From: Nocardioides palaemonis
GTDB taxonomy: Bacteria; Actinomycetota; Actinomycetes; Propionibacteriales; Nocardioidaceae
Direction: 5' to 3'
DNA length: 64,000 nucleotides
Assembly (NCBI RefSeq): GCF_018275325.1
Contig: NZ_JAGVQR010000001.1
Span: 186,001-250,000, forward strand
The notes below the pieces were generated by a model. It was not told where the DNA came from, did not search any database, and worked only from the letters and a program-made list of their open reading frames with translations. Of the stretch, positions 25,496 to 33,728 are shown piece after piece; within the stretch, counting starts at the first letter, position 1, and each line of letters begins with the position of its first letter. A program made the position numbers and the translations under genes.

Positions 25496-25569
25496 GCTCT
25501 CGCTGAACTTGTCAGCCCGTGCACGGCCTGACAAGTTCAGCGATCCCCGGCTGACCGGGGATCGCTGAA
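25496..25569. repeat. Palindromic repeat family C, copy 1
   Basis: Three arms: 25500-25515 pairs with 25528-25543 (16 bp), while 25536-25550 pairs with 25555-25569 (15 bp, loop CTGA). The middle arm overlaps both helices, so the two folds exclude each other. It separates convergent purB and MFS genes and ends 7 bp from the MFS stop. Fuller copies are at 47034-47123 and 54936-55031. Confidence 0.85.
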
Positions 25570-25576
25570 AAGGCCC

Positions 25577-27016
25577 TCAGTCGCCCAGCCGCCAGGACCG
25601 CACCGCGGCGGCGAGGGCGACCGACAGCACCACGAGGGCGGCGAGCAGCGCCGTGCGGGCGGCCACCGGGGCGGAGGTGACGGCGGCGGTGGCCTGGTAG
25701 ACGGTCATCAGCAGCGCCGCGCCGAGCGCCGATCCGATCCGCTGCCCGGTCTGGAGCGCGCCGCCCGCCGCGCCGCCCATCTCCGGCGGCACCTCGGCGA
25801 GGCTGAGCGTGAAGTTCGGCGAGATCACCCCGCCGCCGCCGATGCCGGCGAGCAGCATCGCAGGCGCGAGCGTCCACCACAGGGTGTCGGTCGGCGACGT
25901 CACCAGCCACGCGGCGAGCGCCGTGCCGGTCATCATCACCCCGAGCGCGACCAGGGTGACGCGTCGGCCGAGCCGGCCGACCAGGCGACCGGCGAGCGGG
26001 GAGGTCGCCGCCGACCCGACCGCGAAGGGCGTCATGAGCAGGGCCGCGTGCAGCGGCGAGAAGCCCTCGCCCTCCTGCAGGTGCACCGACAGCACCAGGA
26101 AGATCCCCGTGAAACCGGTGAAGTAGAGCGTGCCGACGAGGAGGCCGTTGGCGTAGCCGGGCAGGCCGCGCAGCAGCGAGACGTCGAGCAGCGGGGGTCG
26201 GTCGAGGCGTACGGTCCGGCGCTCCCACCGCACGAACGCCCACGCCAGCGGCGGGAAGGCGAGCAGCAGCACCAGCGGCAGACCGGCTCCGCCCTCGAGG
26301 CTGACCAGGGGGTAGAGCACCGCCAGCACCGCGACACCGAGCAGCACCGCGCCGACGACGTCGATGCGCTGGTCGTCGGTCGACGACGCGGCGTCGTTGT
26401 CCGGCACCATCCGCCGGATCAGCACCAGCGCCACCAGCCCGATCGGCACGTTGACGAGGAACAGCGAGCGCCAGCCGTTCTCGTCGCCGAGCAGGCCGAT
26501 GAGCGCGCCGCCGATGATGGGCCCCGTCCCGGACGCGACCGCGACCGTGAAGCCGAAGAGGCCGAAGGCGCGGCCGCGCTCCTCGCCGCGGAACAGCTGC
26601 TGGATCAGCCCGGAGTTCTGGGGCGTGAGCAGGCCGGCGCTGGCGCCTTGGGCGAGCCGGGCCAGCACGATCGCGGCGGCGTTGGGCGCCAGCCCGACGG
26701 CCGCGCTCGACAGCACGAAGCCGACCAGGCCGATCGTCATCATCCGGCGCCGGCCGTGCGCGTCGCCGAGCCGACCACCGGCGACGAGCGTCATGCCGAA
26801 AGCGAGGGCGTACCCGGACACCACCCACTGCACGGTCGCGGCCGAGGTGTCGAGCCCGGCGCGGATCGAGGGGACGGCGACGTTGACGATCGTGACGTCG
26901 AGCAGCGACATGAAGCCGACCACGAGCGACACCGCGAGGACGCGCCAGCGGCGCGGGTCGGGCTCGTACGCGTCGTGGGGCTCGGCGCGCTCGGCCGTCC
27001 GCTCGTCCTGGGTCAC
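25577..27016 (-). CDS. MFS transporter, DHA2 (EmrB/QacA-like) family
   Basis: A 479-residue exporter with about 14 helices. Motif A appears as VAGGRLGDAHGRRRMM near 76-91, and the helix-4/5 region GQ-like LARLAQGASAGLLTPQNSGL near 120-139 is typical of EmrB-type pumps. About 25 hydrophilic, acidic N-terminal residues precede the first helix. The GTG at 27016 (VTQDERTAERAE) was chosen because longer frames overlap the divergent acylphosphatase promoter region. The substrate is unknown; it is not clearly a paralogue of the pump at 11149. Confidence 0.85.
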   Translation of the reverse strand: MTQDERTAERAEPHDAYEPDPRRWRVLAVSLVVGFMSLLDVTIVNVAVPSIRAGLDTSAATVQWVVSGYALAFGMTLVAGGRLGDAHGRRRMMTIGLVGFVLSSAAVGLAPNAAAIVLARLAQGASAGLLTPQNSGLIQQLFRGEERGRAFGLFGFTVAVASGTGPIIGGALIGLLGDENGWRSLFLVNVPIGLVALVLIRRMVPDNDAASSTDDQRIDVVGAVLLGVAVLAVLYPLVSLEGGAGLPLVLLLAFPPLAWAFVRWERRTVRLDRPPLLDVSLLRGLPGYANGLLVGTLYFTGFTGIFLVLSVHLQEGEGFSPLHAALLMTPFAVGSAATSPLAGRLVGRLGRRVTLVALGVMMTGTALAAWLVTSPTDTLWWTLAPAMLLAGIGGGGVISPNFTLSLAEVPPEMGGAAGGALQTGQRIGSALGAALLMTVYQATAAVTSAPVAARTALLAALVVLSVALAAAVRSWRLGD

Positions 27017-27089
27017 CGCTCCAGCGTGGCACCGCGCCGGTCGTCCCCGAACACCCTTCGGGTGGGGGTCCCGGTGCATGATCGGAGGC

Positions 27090-27359
27090 ATGAAGTCGGT
27101 GCAGGCGCGGGTCACGGGTCGGGTCCAGGGCGTCGCGTTCCGCTGGCACACCGAGGAGCAGGCACGCCGGCTCGGGGTCACCGGCTGGGTCCGCAACGAG
27201 GTCGACGGGTCGGTCCTGCTGCACGCCGAGGGCGAGGACGCCGCCGTCGACGCGCTCGTCGACTGGTGCCGCACCGGGCCGCCGTCGGCGCGCGTGGAGC
27301 ACGTCGCGGTGCGCGACGACGCACCCACCGGCGCGACGTCGTTCGAGACCACCGGCTGA
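27090..27359 (+). CDS. acyP: Acylphosphatase
   Basis: An 89-residue enzyme that hydrolyses acyl phosphates such as acetyl-phosphate. The phosphate-binding loop GRVQGVAFRW (about 11-20) contains the catalytic Arg, and GWVRNEVDGSVLLHAEG (about 35-51) contains the catalytic Asn. The ATG at 27090 lies 7 nt after CATGAT, a leaderless-type box; the in-frame ATG at 27078 is part of that box. It ends 62 bp before the ECF sigma gene. Confidence 0.92.
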   Translation: MKSVQARVTGRVQGVAFRWHTEEQARRLGVTGWVRNEVDGSVLLHAEGEDAAVDALVDWCRTGPPSARVEHVAVRDDAPTGATSFETTG

Positions 27360-27421
27360 CCTCGTCGAGAAATGTCGGCACGGGCTGCAACGATCGCGGT
27401 GCTGCCGGACAGGGGTGAGGC

Positions 27422-27988
27422 ATGGACATCTCGGGGGACGAGCGCGACCGGCGCTTCCGCGCGCTCTACGCCGCGCACTTCGACGGCGTGCTGGGCTACG
27501 CCCTGCGCCGCTGCCAGCGCGCGGAGGACGCGGCCGACGTCACGGCCGAGACCTTCCTGGTCGCCTGGCGACGGCTGGCGCACGTCCCCGTCGGGGACGG
27601 CGAGCGCCCCTGGCTCTACGCCGTCGCCCGCCGTCAGCTCGCCAACCACCGCCGCGGCGACCTGCGCCGCCGCCGGCTCGGCGAGCGCCTGCGCCACGAC
27701 CTCAGCCTCGTCGTGCCGGACTTCAGCGACCGGGTCGTGCAGGACGCGGTCGTGGACGCGGCGATGTCGCGGCTGAGCGCGCGCGACGAGGAGGTCCTCC
27801 AGCTGCACCTCTGGGAGGGGCTGGAGTCGCGTGAGATCGCCGAGGTCCTCGGGCTCCCGGTGAGCATCGTGCGCCCGCGGCTGTCCCGGGCGCGGGCCCG
27901 GCTGCGTGACCTGCTCGGCAACGATCCGCCCGCTGCCGGACACATCCAGGGCAAGCAACCGATCCCGAGCCGAGAGGAGGAGCGATGA
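27422..27988 (+). CDS. ECF-type RNA polymerase sigma factor
   Basis: A 188-residue group IV sigma factor. Region 2 (FRALYAAHFDGVLGYALRRCQRAEDAADVTAETFLVAWRRL) covers about 11-51 and region 4 (LSARDEEVLQLHLWEGLESREIAEVLGLPVSIVRPRLSRARARL) about 119-162. The C-terminal 20 residues are a polar tail. Its last codons overlap the ATG of the next gene (ATGA at 27985-27988), so it forms a two-gene unit with a membrane-anchored partner. Confidence 0.9.
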   Translation: MDISGDERDRRFRALYAAHFDGVLGYALRRCQRAEDAADVTAETFLVAWRRLAHVPVGDGERPWLYAVARRQLANHRRGDLRRRRLGERLRHDLSLVVPDFSDRVVQDAVVDAAMSRLSARDEEVLQLHLWEGLESREIAEVLGLPVSIVRPRLSRARARLRDLLGNDPPAAGHIQGKQPIPSREEER

Positions 27989-28980
27989 CTCCGCGACTGA
28001 CCGACGACGAGGTCTCAAGGCTGCCGCTCGCCACGGCGAGGGCCGAGCTCCTGGAGGAGATCATGTCCACGTCGCTCGACGAGCGCACCACCCCGTCCAC
28101 CGACGACGCCCCGCCGCGCCACCTGCGCCGGTGGGTGGGGACCGCCGCCGCAGCAGCCGCGGCCGCGGCCCTGGTCGCCGTTCCCAGCTGGCTGCTCTCG
28201 CGCGACGAGCCGACGTCGGTCTACGCCGCCCCGCGGGCGCTCGAGCGGGTCGTGCTCGACGCCCCGGGATGGACGATCACCGACACCTCCGAGCCGGGCG
28301 GGCCCGAGAGCGAGGTCGAGTGGTCCGACGGCTCGGCCACGCTGACCGTCCACCTCCGCGCCGCCGACACCCGTGCCGACTACGTGCGCGACCGCGAGCA
28401 CATCGACCACCCGCAGGTCGACGAGGGCACCCCGACCGAGCTGCTCGGCGCGCCGGCCCGCTGGTGGGCGTACTCCGCCAGCGACCGCACGGCGATCGGT
28501 GCCGTCGCCGGCGACGTGTTCCCCGAGGTGCGTGGGGAGGGCATGGGTCGCGCGGCCTACCTCGACCTGCTGACCCGCCTGGACTGGTCCGACGAGGAGA
28601 CCTTCGAGGCGGCGCTGCCCGAGGAGTTCGTCACGAGCGGAGAGGCCGACGCGGCGATCGTCGACATGCTGCGCGGGGTCCCCCTCGCACCGGGGGCCGC
28701 CGTACCGTCCTCGGACGAGAACGACCCCTACCAGGTGGGCGCGGACGTCGCCGCCCAGGTCGCCTGCCCGTGGATCGAACAGTTCGACCGGGCCAGGAAG
28801 GCCGGGGACGACGAGGCCGCTGCCCGCGCCCAGGAGGCGCTCGCGGACAGCCACGACTGGGCCTTCCTCCACGTCATGGACGCCGAGGGCGACTACCCCG
28901 AGGTGCTGTGGGAGATCGCCGACGAGGTCGTCGCCGGTCGCGTGCCGGCGGAGTACGGCCAGGGGCTGGGCTGCGAGTGA
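27985..28980 (+). CDS. Membrane-anchored partner of the ECF sigma factor
   Basis: 331 residues. The N-terminus (MTPRLTDDEVSRLPLATARAELLEEIM) is short and charged, one Ala-rich membrane helix lies at about 51-70, and an extracytoplasmic domain of about 260 acidic residues follows. This topology suits a sigma-regulating sensor, but no zinc-binding HxxxCxxC or other anti-sigma fold is evident, so the role is inferred from coupling only. The outer domain has two Cys (VACPWIEQF and the terminal GLGCE) that could form a disulfide. Confidence 0.7.
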   Translation: MTPRLTDDEVSRLPLATARAELLEEIMSTSLDERTTPSTDDAPPRHLRRWVGTAAAAAAAAALVAVPSWLLSRDEPTSVYAAPRALERVVLDAPGWTITDTSEPGGPESEVEWSDGSATLTVHLRAADTRADYVRDREHIDHPQVDEGTPTELLGAPARWWAYSASDRTAIGAVAGDVFPEVRGEGMGRAAYLDLLTRLDWSDEETFEAALPEEFVTSGEADAAIVDMLRGVPLAPGAAVPSSDENDPYQVGADVAAQVACPWIEQFDRARKAGDDEAAARAQEALADSHDWAFLHVMDAEGDYPEVLWEIADEVVAGRVPAEYGQGLGCE

Positions 28981-28995
28981 GGTCGAGCGCCGAGG

Positions 28996-29023
28996 TCCCG
29001 GACCACGCCCGACGTGGCCGGGA
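28996..29023 (+). terminator. Terminator after the ECF sigma operon
   Basis: TCCCGGACCACG and CGTGGCCGGGA form an 11-bp stem with one bulged A and a 5-nt loop, 16 nt after the stop of the membrane-partner gene. Confidence 0.6.
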
Positions 29024-29076
29024 TCTCGTCGCCGCCGGCTTCACCCCGCACGCCCGAGAGCCCGACACTGAGGGTC

Positions 29077-29625
29077 ATGAGCGCCCCCGTCACCGTCTCC
29101 GTCACGCGCCACGTCGACCCCTCGCACACCACGCAGATGCTGGCGTGGATGCAGGCCGGCACGTCGATGGCCGAGAAGTTCGACGGGTTCCTCGGCTCGG
29201 GGTGGGTCCGCCCGAGCGCGGACTCCGAGGAGTGGCACATGCTCTACCGCTTCTCGGACGCCTCGTCGCTCACCGCCTGGGAGGCCTCGCCGCAGCGGGC
29301 GTGGTGGCTCGAGGCCGCCCAGGGCAGCGTGGAGGAGAAGCGGCGTGAGCGGCGTACGGGCATCGAGGGCTGGTTCGACGAGCCCGCCTCGGTCGAGTCG
29401 CTGAGCGCCGCCCCGCCCGCGCCGCCGCGCTGGAAGCAGATGGTCACCATCTTCATGGTCTTCCTGCCGCTCAGCCTGCTGGCCAACGTCGTCGCCTCCC
29501 GCACCATCTCCGACTGGGCCCTGGTGCCGCGGGTCGTGCTGGTGACGAGCGTGATGACGCCGCTGATGACCTACGTCTTCCTGCCCTGGATCACCCGGCG
29601 GATGAGCTGGTGGCTGCACCGCTGA
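29077..29625 (+). CDS. ABM-domain membrane protein
   Basis: 182 residues. The N-terminal 90 residues (VTVSVTRHVDPSHTTQMLAWMQAG... ending in EGWFDEP) match the dimeric alpha/beta barrel of antibiotic-biosynthesis-monooxygenase proteins. Two membrane helices follow (KQMVTIFMVFLPLSLLANVVA and RVVLVTSVMTPLMTYVFLPWI). Such ABM-TM fusions are known in many bacteria; their role is unclear. The ATG at 29077 lies 7 nt after GACACT, a leaderless-type box. Confidence 0.75.
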   Translation: MSAPVTVSVTRHVDPSHTTQMLAWMQAGTSMAEKFDGFLGSGWVRPSADSEEWHMLYRFSDASSLTAWEASPQRAWWLEAAQGSVEEKRRERRTGIEGWFDEPASVESLSAAPPAPPRWKQMVTIFMVFLPLSLLANVVASRTISDWALVPRVVLVTSVMTPLMTYVFLPWITRRMSWWLHR

Positions 29626-29647
29626 GCGGTGTCGCCACGCCTGGTCG

Positions 29648-30154
29648 CTAGCGCTGCCGGCCCTTGCGGGCCAGCCGACGCCGGTCGCGCTCCTCGCGCT
29701 GCCGGGCCTCCCATCGCTCCGGCCGGGCTGTGCGCTCCACCCACTCCCACGCCTTGAGCAGCGCGAAGATCCACGGGAGCAGGAACAGGGCGGTGAAGCC
29801 CAGCGTGCGCAGCCAGGAGAACTCCTCGCTGATCGTCCAGTCGTCCGGTGCGGTCTCGAACACGTGGATCGTGTCGCCCTCGTCGGGGTGCCAGAACCAT
29901 CGCCCCTCGGCGGCGGCCGCGTGCTCGGTGCCGTCCTCGAGCCGGAAGCTGATGCTGCGGGAGCGTCTGCGGTCGTTCGTGCTGATCCTCGACGACGTGC
30001 CGCCGACCTCGGTGACGGTCGCCGGCTGGTCGTCAGCACCGACGTGACGCACGACGTCGCGCACCGTGAACCCGAGCAGCACCCCTGACCCGACCAGGAC
30101 GGCGATCGAGCACACCCAGATGACGAGCGAGTCCGAGCGGCGCCTCGGGCTCAT
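29648..30154 (-). CDS. Two-helix membrane protein, last gene of the WXG-like operon
   Basis: 168 residues. A membrane helix at about 10-30 precedes an extracytoplasmic domain (VTEVGGTSSRISTNDRRRSRSISFRLEDGTEHAA...) that looks like a DUF3592-type beta domain. A second helix (about 115-133) and a very basic cytoplasmic tail follow. Its ATG overlaps the stop of the preceding gene, so it is translated with the WXG-like genes and may be their membrane anchor (inference). Confidence 0.65.
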   Translation of the reverse strand: MSPRRRSDSLVIWVCSIAVLVGSGVLLGFTVRDVVRHVGADDQPATVTEVGGTSSRISTNDRRRSRSISFRLEDGTEHAAAAEGRWFWHPDEGDTIHVFETAPDDWTISEEFSWLRTLGFTALFLLPWIFALLKAWEWVERTARPERWEARQREERDRRRLARKGRQR

Positions 30155-30567
30155 CGACCGTCGGTGTCGCGCAGCCGCTCGAGCTCGGCGTTGCGCAGGT
30201 CGAGCTCGCGCTGCTGCTCGGCCATCTCGGGGTCACGGGCCATCGCCTCGCCGAGCTGGTCGAGGTTGGCCTCGATCATCTGGCGCACCCGGATGCTGCT
30301 CGGGTGGTCGTCGGACCCGTTGCGCACGGCGTCCCACGTGGTCTCGCCGCGGTCGACGCGCTGCTGGACGCGCTGCACGTCGGGGCCGTTGTCGCCGCGG
30401 CGGTTGGCCTCCTCGCGCTCGCTGCGTCGGCCGGCGTGGTCGGCCTTGAACTTCTCGTGGCTGCGCTTGATCGACGCCGTGAGCGCCCGGATGTCGGCGA
30501 CGGCGGCGTTCTTCGCCTCGTTGGAGCGGCGTACGGCGGCGCGCAGCTGCGGGTCGTTGCGGTCCAT
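30151..30567 (-). CDS. Small partner protein of the WXG-like island (first paralogue)
   Basis: 138 residues from the ATG at 30567 (a GTG 12 nt upstream is possible). It is entirely hydrophilic and helical, with no signal or membrane segment. The central motif GETTWDAVRNG followed by SSIRVRQMIEANLDQLGEAMARD matches GEDTWEQVFAGE...LIRLVDEHQDDIALAFEEL in the 133-residue protein at 40376, at the same place relative to the larger neighbour. The two are therefore probable paralogues. A chaperone-like role for the larger protein is a guess. Confidence 0.6.
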   Translation of the reverse strand: MDRNDPQLRAAVRRSNEAKNAAVADIRALTASIKRSHEKFKADHAGRRSEREEANRRGDNGPDVQRVQQRVDRGETTWDAVRNGSDDHPSSIRVRQMIEANLDQLGEAMARDPEMAEQQRELDLRNAELERLRDTDGR

Positions 30568-30592
30568 GGTGATCCCCACTCTAGGAGCCGGG

Positions 30593-31336
30593 CTAGAAGC
30601 CGGCGGTGGCAGTGTCGTCGACGTTCGTCGAGTTGCCGGCGTCGCCGCCGATCTCGATCGCGTTGAGCACCAGGTTGGCGGTGTCGAAGAGCGCGTTGAG
30701 GTACTTCATCGCCGTGATCGCGACCTTCGCGAAGCGCAGCAGGTTCTCGATCGCGTCCTTGCCCTGGCTGATCAGCTGGATGACCCGGCGGACCTTGCCC
30801 GGGGCCGAGACGCCGGCCTTGACCCAGCCGGCGAACGGCACGGCGGCGTCGGCGAGGATCTCCTGGATGCAGGAGTCGATGAACTCCAGCGCCGCGCACA
30901 CGCACTCCGCGGTCGCCTGGGCGACCTCGAGCATGTTGCCGAGCTGCTCGGAGATGAGCTCGGCCGCGTCCTCCTGGCCCTGGTGGGCCTCGGCGATGCG
31001 CTCGAGGATCGAGTCGATGGCGTCGGCGGACTGTCCATCGAGCAGGGGCCCGAGCTGGGAGCGCAGCGAGGCGTAGTTGTCACCGACCGCGCCACTGGCG
31101 CTGGCGACCTGGAGCCAGCCCTTCTGCATCGACGAGATCGCGTTGAAGTCGCCGGCGATCGGCTCGAGGAGCTCGGCGAGCAGGTCGCGGTGGGCGAACT
31201 TCTTCACCGCCCACAAGATGGCGCCGATGATCAGGCCGCAGTCGTCGCGGAGGCTGTCGATGTAGTCGCCCATGCCCCCGTCGGGACGGCCGCCGCTGAC
31301 GGCCTGGCTGGCGTCGTAGCGCTCGGTGACGGTCAT
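30593..31336 (-). CDS. WXG100-like helical protein (type VII substrate-like)
   Basis: 247 residues, helical throughout. The first 120 residues (SLRDDCGLIIGAILWAVKKFAHRDLLAELLEPIAGDFNAI...) resemble an ESX-type helical hairpin, and the last 90 contain long amphipathic hydrophobic helices (VIQLISQGKDAIENLLRFAKVAITAMKYLNALFDTANLVL). The C-terminal half aligns by eye with the larger protein at 40774-41865 (shared GW, then a run of aliphatic helices ending near F-D). ATGA overlap with the gene upstream. Confidence 0.6.
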   Translation of the reverse strand: MTVTERYDASQAVSGGRPDGGMGDYIDSLRDDCGLIIGAILWAVKKFAHRDLLAELLEPIAGDFNAISSMQKGWLQVASASGAVGDNYASLRSQLGPLLDGQSADAIDSILERIAEAHQGQEDAAELISEQLGNMLEVAQATAECVCAALEFIDSCIQEILADAAVPFAGWVKAGVSAPGKVRRVIQLISQGKDAIENLLRFAKVAITAMKYLNALFDTANLVLNAIEIGGDAGNSTNVDDTATAGF

Positions 31337-32250
31337 CGCGCACCCCAGTCCTGGAGGTCCTTGTCCTCGTCGCGGTCGCGGAAGTCGTCGAGGTCCTCGG
31401 CCTGCTCGTGGTTCTCCGCGATGTTGTCGAGGTGGTCGCCGAGGTCGGTGATGTTGTCGTTCAGGTCGTTGCCCTCGTTCCACAGGTCGTTGGCGTGGGC
31501 GCCGGTGCGCCCGCCGAGGTCACGCCCGTCGTTGAACTCGCGGTGGTCGCGGTTGGTGTCGCGACGCTCCTCCTTGCCCGCGTCGCGGGCCTCGGCCCGG
31601 CTCGCGCCGTCGGCCTTCGCCTCGTCGCGCGCCCGCTCTCCCGCGGCGCGCGCGTCGTCGCGCTGCCGGTCGCGAGCGTTCTCGTCGACCCGGCGCTCGT
31701 CGCCGTCCTTGTCGGTCCGGCGGTCCCACCAGTCGGCGTAGCGGTCCTTGTGGCTCTTGGCCCAGTCGGGCTGGTCGGTGTCGCGCTGGGTGTCGCGCAG
31801 CGCCTGGTCGCGTGCGGCGTCGCCGTAGTCGCCCCAGCCGAGGCCGTCCGGGTCCTCGTCGTCCTTGCCGGGTGTCACCGGGGGCGGCGTCCCGCCGTGG
31901 TGGTAGTCGTCGCCGCCGGTGGGGAGCTGGTAGGGCGCGATCGCCGCGAGGTCGCCGAGGGCGTCGCGCATCCGCTTGTAGGACGCGAGGTCGGCCTCGA
32001 CGAAGTCGTCGCGCGTCGCCCGGAGCTCGGCGCGCATCTTGTCGCCGATCTGCACCGAGTTCTGCAGGCCGGTCAGCGCGGCGTTGACGCCCGAGTTGTA
32101 GGACCCCTCGAAGAGGTTGAGGACGCCGCGGAACGCCGACGGTCGGTCGCAGACGTCGCTGACGTAGGACTTGATGTCGGCGACGTGGTCGGCCTGGCCG
32201 CCGCAGAGCGCGGCGGCGCTGCCGAGCGTCGGGAACGAGATGCGCAACAC
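31333..32250 (-). CDS. WXG100-like protein with charged repeat tail
   Basis: 305 residues from the GTG at 32250. Residues 1-105 are a predicted helical hairpin of WXG100 type (LRISFPTLGSAAALCGGQADHVADIKSYV... FEGSYNSGVNAALTGLQ), without a strict W-x-G. From about 130 onward the protein is low complexity, dominated by Asp, Arg, Lys and Glu (for example RDTQRDTDQPDW, ERRDTNRDHREFNDGRD), and likely unstructured or coiled. It is the first gene of a four-gene overlapping operon. No secretion ATPase is nearby. Confidence 0.6.
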   Translation of the reverse strand: MLRISFPTLGSAAALCGGQADHVADIKSYVSDVCDRPSAFRGVLNLFEGSYNSGVNAALTGLQNSVQIGDKMRAELRATRDDFVEADLASYKRMRDALGDLAAIAPYQLPTGGDDYHHGGTPPPVTPGKDDEDPDGLGWGDYGDAARDQALRDTQRDTDQPDWAKSHKDRYADWWDRRTDKDGDERRVDENARDRQRDDARAAGERARDEAKADGASRAEARDAGKEERRDTNRDHREFNDGRDLGGRTGAHANDLWNEGNDLNDNITDLGDHLDNIAENHEQAEDLDDFRDRDEDKDLQDWGAR

Positions 32251-32375
32251 GGTGCTGGGACCCCCTGGAGAAGTGACGGTGCGGATCTACCCCGGACGGC
32301 GTTCCCGAAACCAGTCGACGCCCCGAGGATAGGTCGCGTGGGGCAGCTCGCGTGCGGTGTTGCTTGGATGGGCGC

Positions 32376-32822
32376 GTGGATCCCGCTGCCGAGACCTTCC
32401 GGACCGTCTTCGACGCCGAGTTCGACCGCTGCGTGACCGAGGCCCTCGCGGCGGCGGAGTGGCAGGACGAGGCGCTCGACGCGGTCGCGGTCGCGATGGT
32501 CGAGGTCGCCGGCGCCCTCGCGGCGGGCGAGCCGTCGCCCTGGGACGCCATCGTGCAGCGCTCGCGCGAGCTGGCCGCGGTCCGCCGGGGGACGCGGCCG
32601 GGGTCGCGCTTCCTCGACGAGCACCTGACGGCCGCGCAGGACGCCGTACGCCGCCCGCTGGGGCTGCTCGCCGACTCGGTCGAGGACCTCGACCTCGACC
32701 CCGGCGACACCTTCGCGACCCCGGACCTCGCGCGGCCGCTGCGCGACGACCTGCGCGACGCGATCGCCGCCCTCGCGGGCCCGGACGGTGAGCGGCGGCG
32801 CTGGTGGTCCCCGCGCCGCTAG
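32376..32822 (+). CDS. Hypothetical helical protein upstream of purC
   Basis: 148 residues, all helical and acidic, with no membrane segment. The stretch AAGEPSPWDAIVQRSRELA is reminiscent of the G-E-x-x-W motif of the small WXG-island proteins, but the match is weak. The GTG at 32376 lies 6 nt after TTGGAT, an imperfect leaderless box. The stop codon TAG is part of the purC -10 box. Divergent from the WXG-like operon. Confidence 0.55.
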   Translation: MDPAAETFRTVFDAEFDRCVTEALAAAEWQDEALDAVAVAMVEVAGALAAGEPSPWDAIVQRSRELAAVRRGTRPGSRFLDEHLTAAQDAVRRPLGLLADSVEDLDLDPGDTFATPDLARPLRDDLRDAIAALAGPDGERRRWWSPRR

Positions 32823-32825
32823 GCT
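32820..32825 (+). promoter_or_regulatory. purC leaderless -10 box overlapping the upstream stop codon
   Basis: TAGGCT, 6 nt before the GTG of purC. Its first three bases are the TAG stop of the 148-residue gene upstream, so reading through the upstream gene crosses the promoter. Confidence 0.6.
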
Positions 32826-32831
32826 CGCCGC

Positions 32832-33728
32832 GTGGCCGACCTCAACATCCCCACCGCGCCCCTGATCGAGGGCACCACCCACGTGCACTCCGGGAAGGTC
32901 CGCGACCTCTACCGCATCGACACCGGTGAGCACGAGGGCCGGCTGCTGATGGTCGCCAGCGACCGGATCTCGGCCTACGACTTCGTCCTCGACTCCACCA
33001 TCCCGGACAAGGGCGAGATCCTCACCCGGATGTCGCTGTGGTGGTTCGACCAGCTCGCCGACCTCGTCGGCAACCACGTGGTGTCGACCGACGTCCCCGC
33101 GGCCGTCGCCGGGCGGGCGGTCGTGTGCGAGCGGCTCGACATGTTCCCCGTCGAGTGCGTCGCCCGCGGCTACCTCACCGGGTCGGGCCTGCTCGACTAC
33201 CACCGCACCAACGAGGTCTGCGGCATCCCGCTCCCGGCCGGCCTGCAGGACGGCAGCCGCCTCCCGGAGCCGATCTTCACGCCCGCCACGAAGGCCGATC
33301 TCGGCGACCACGACGAGAACGTCGACTACGAGGCGGTCGTCGAGGCCGTGGGCGACGACGCCGCGGCCGAGCTGCGGATGCTGACCATGGAGGTCTACGG
33401 CAAGGCCCACGACCTCGCCCGCGACCGCGGGATCATCCTGGCCGACACCAAGCTGGAGTTCGGCAGGCGTTCCGACGGCACCACGATCCTCGCCGACGAG
33501 GTGCTCACGCCCGACTCGAGCCGGTTCTGGCCGGCCGCCGACTGGCAGCCCGGGCGCGCCCAGGAGTCGTACGACAAGCAGATCGTGCGCAACTGGCTCA
33601 CGTCCGCGGAGTCCGGCTGGGACCGCACGTCGGGGGAGGCTCCGCCGCCGCTGCCCGACGAGGTCGTGGAGCGCACCCGTCGCCGCTACGTCGAGGCCTT
33701 TGAGCTGCTCACCGGGGAGCGGTTATGA
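32832..33728 (+). CDS. purC: SAICAR synthetase
   Basis: A 298-residue enzyme that couples CAIR and aspartate with ATP to SAICAR. The N-terminal HVHSGKVRDLYRID (about 17-30) is the ATP loop. DMFPVECVARGYLTGSG (about 104-120) and LADTKLEFGR (about 203-212) are the two family signatures. The length matches the actinobacterial/yeast-like form rather than the shorter 237-residue E. coli type. The downstream SRPBCC gene overlaps its stop (ATGA). Confidence 0.96.
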   Translation: MADLNIPTAPLIEGTTHVHSGKVRDLYRIDTGEHEGRLLMVASDRISAYDFVLDSTIPDKGEILTRMSLWWFDQLADLVGNHVVSTDVPAAVAGRAVVCERLDMFPVECVARGYLTGSGLLDYHRTNEVCGIPLPAGLQDGSRLPEPIFTPATKADLGDHDENVDYEAVVEAVGDDAAAELRMLTMEVYGKAHDLARDRGIILADTKLEFGRRSDGTTILADEVLTPDSSRFWPAADWQPGRAQESYDKQIVRNWLTSAESGWDRTSGEAPPPLPDEVVERTRRRYVEAFELLTGERL

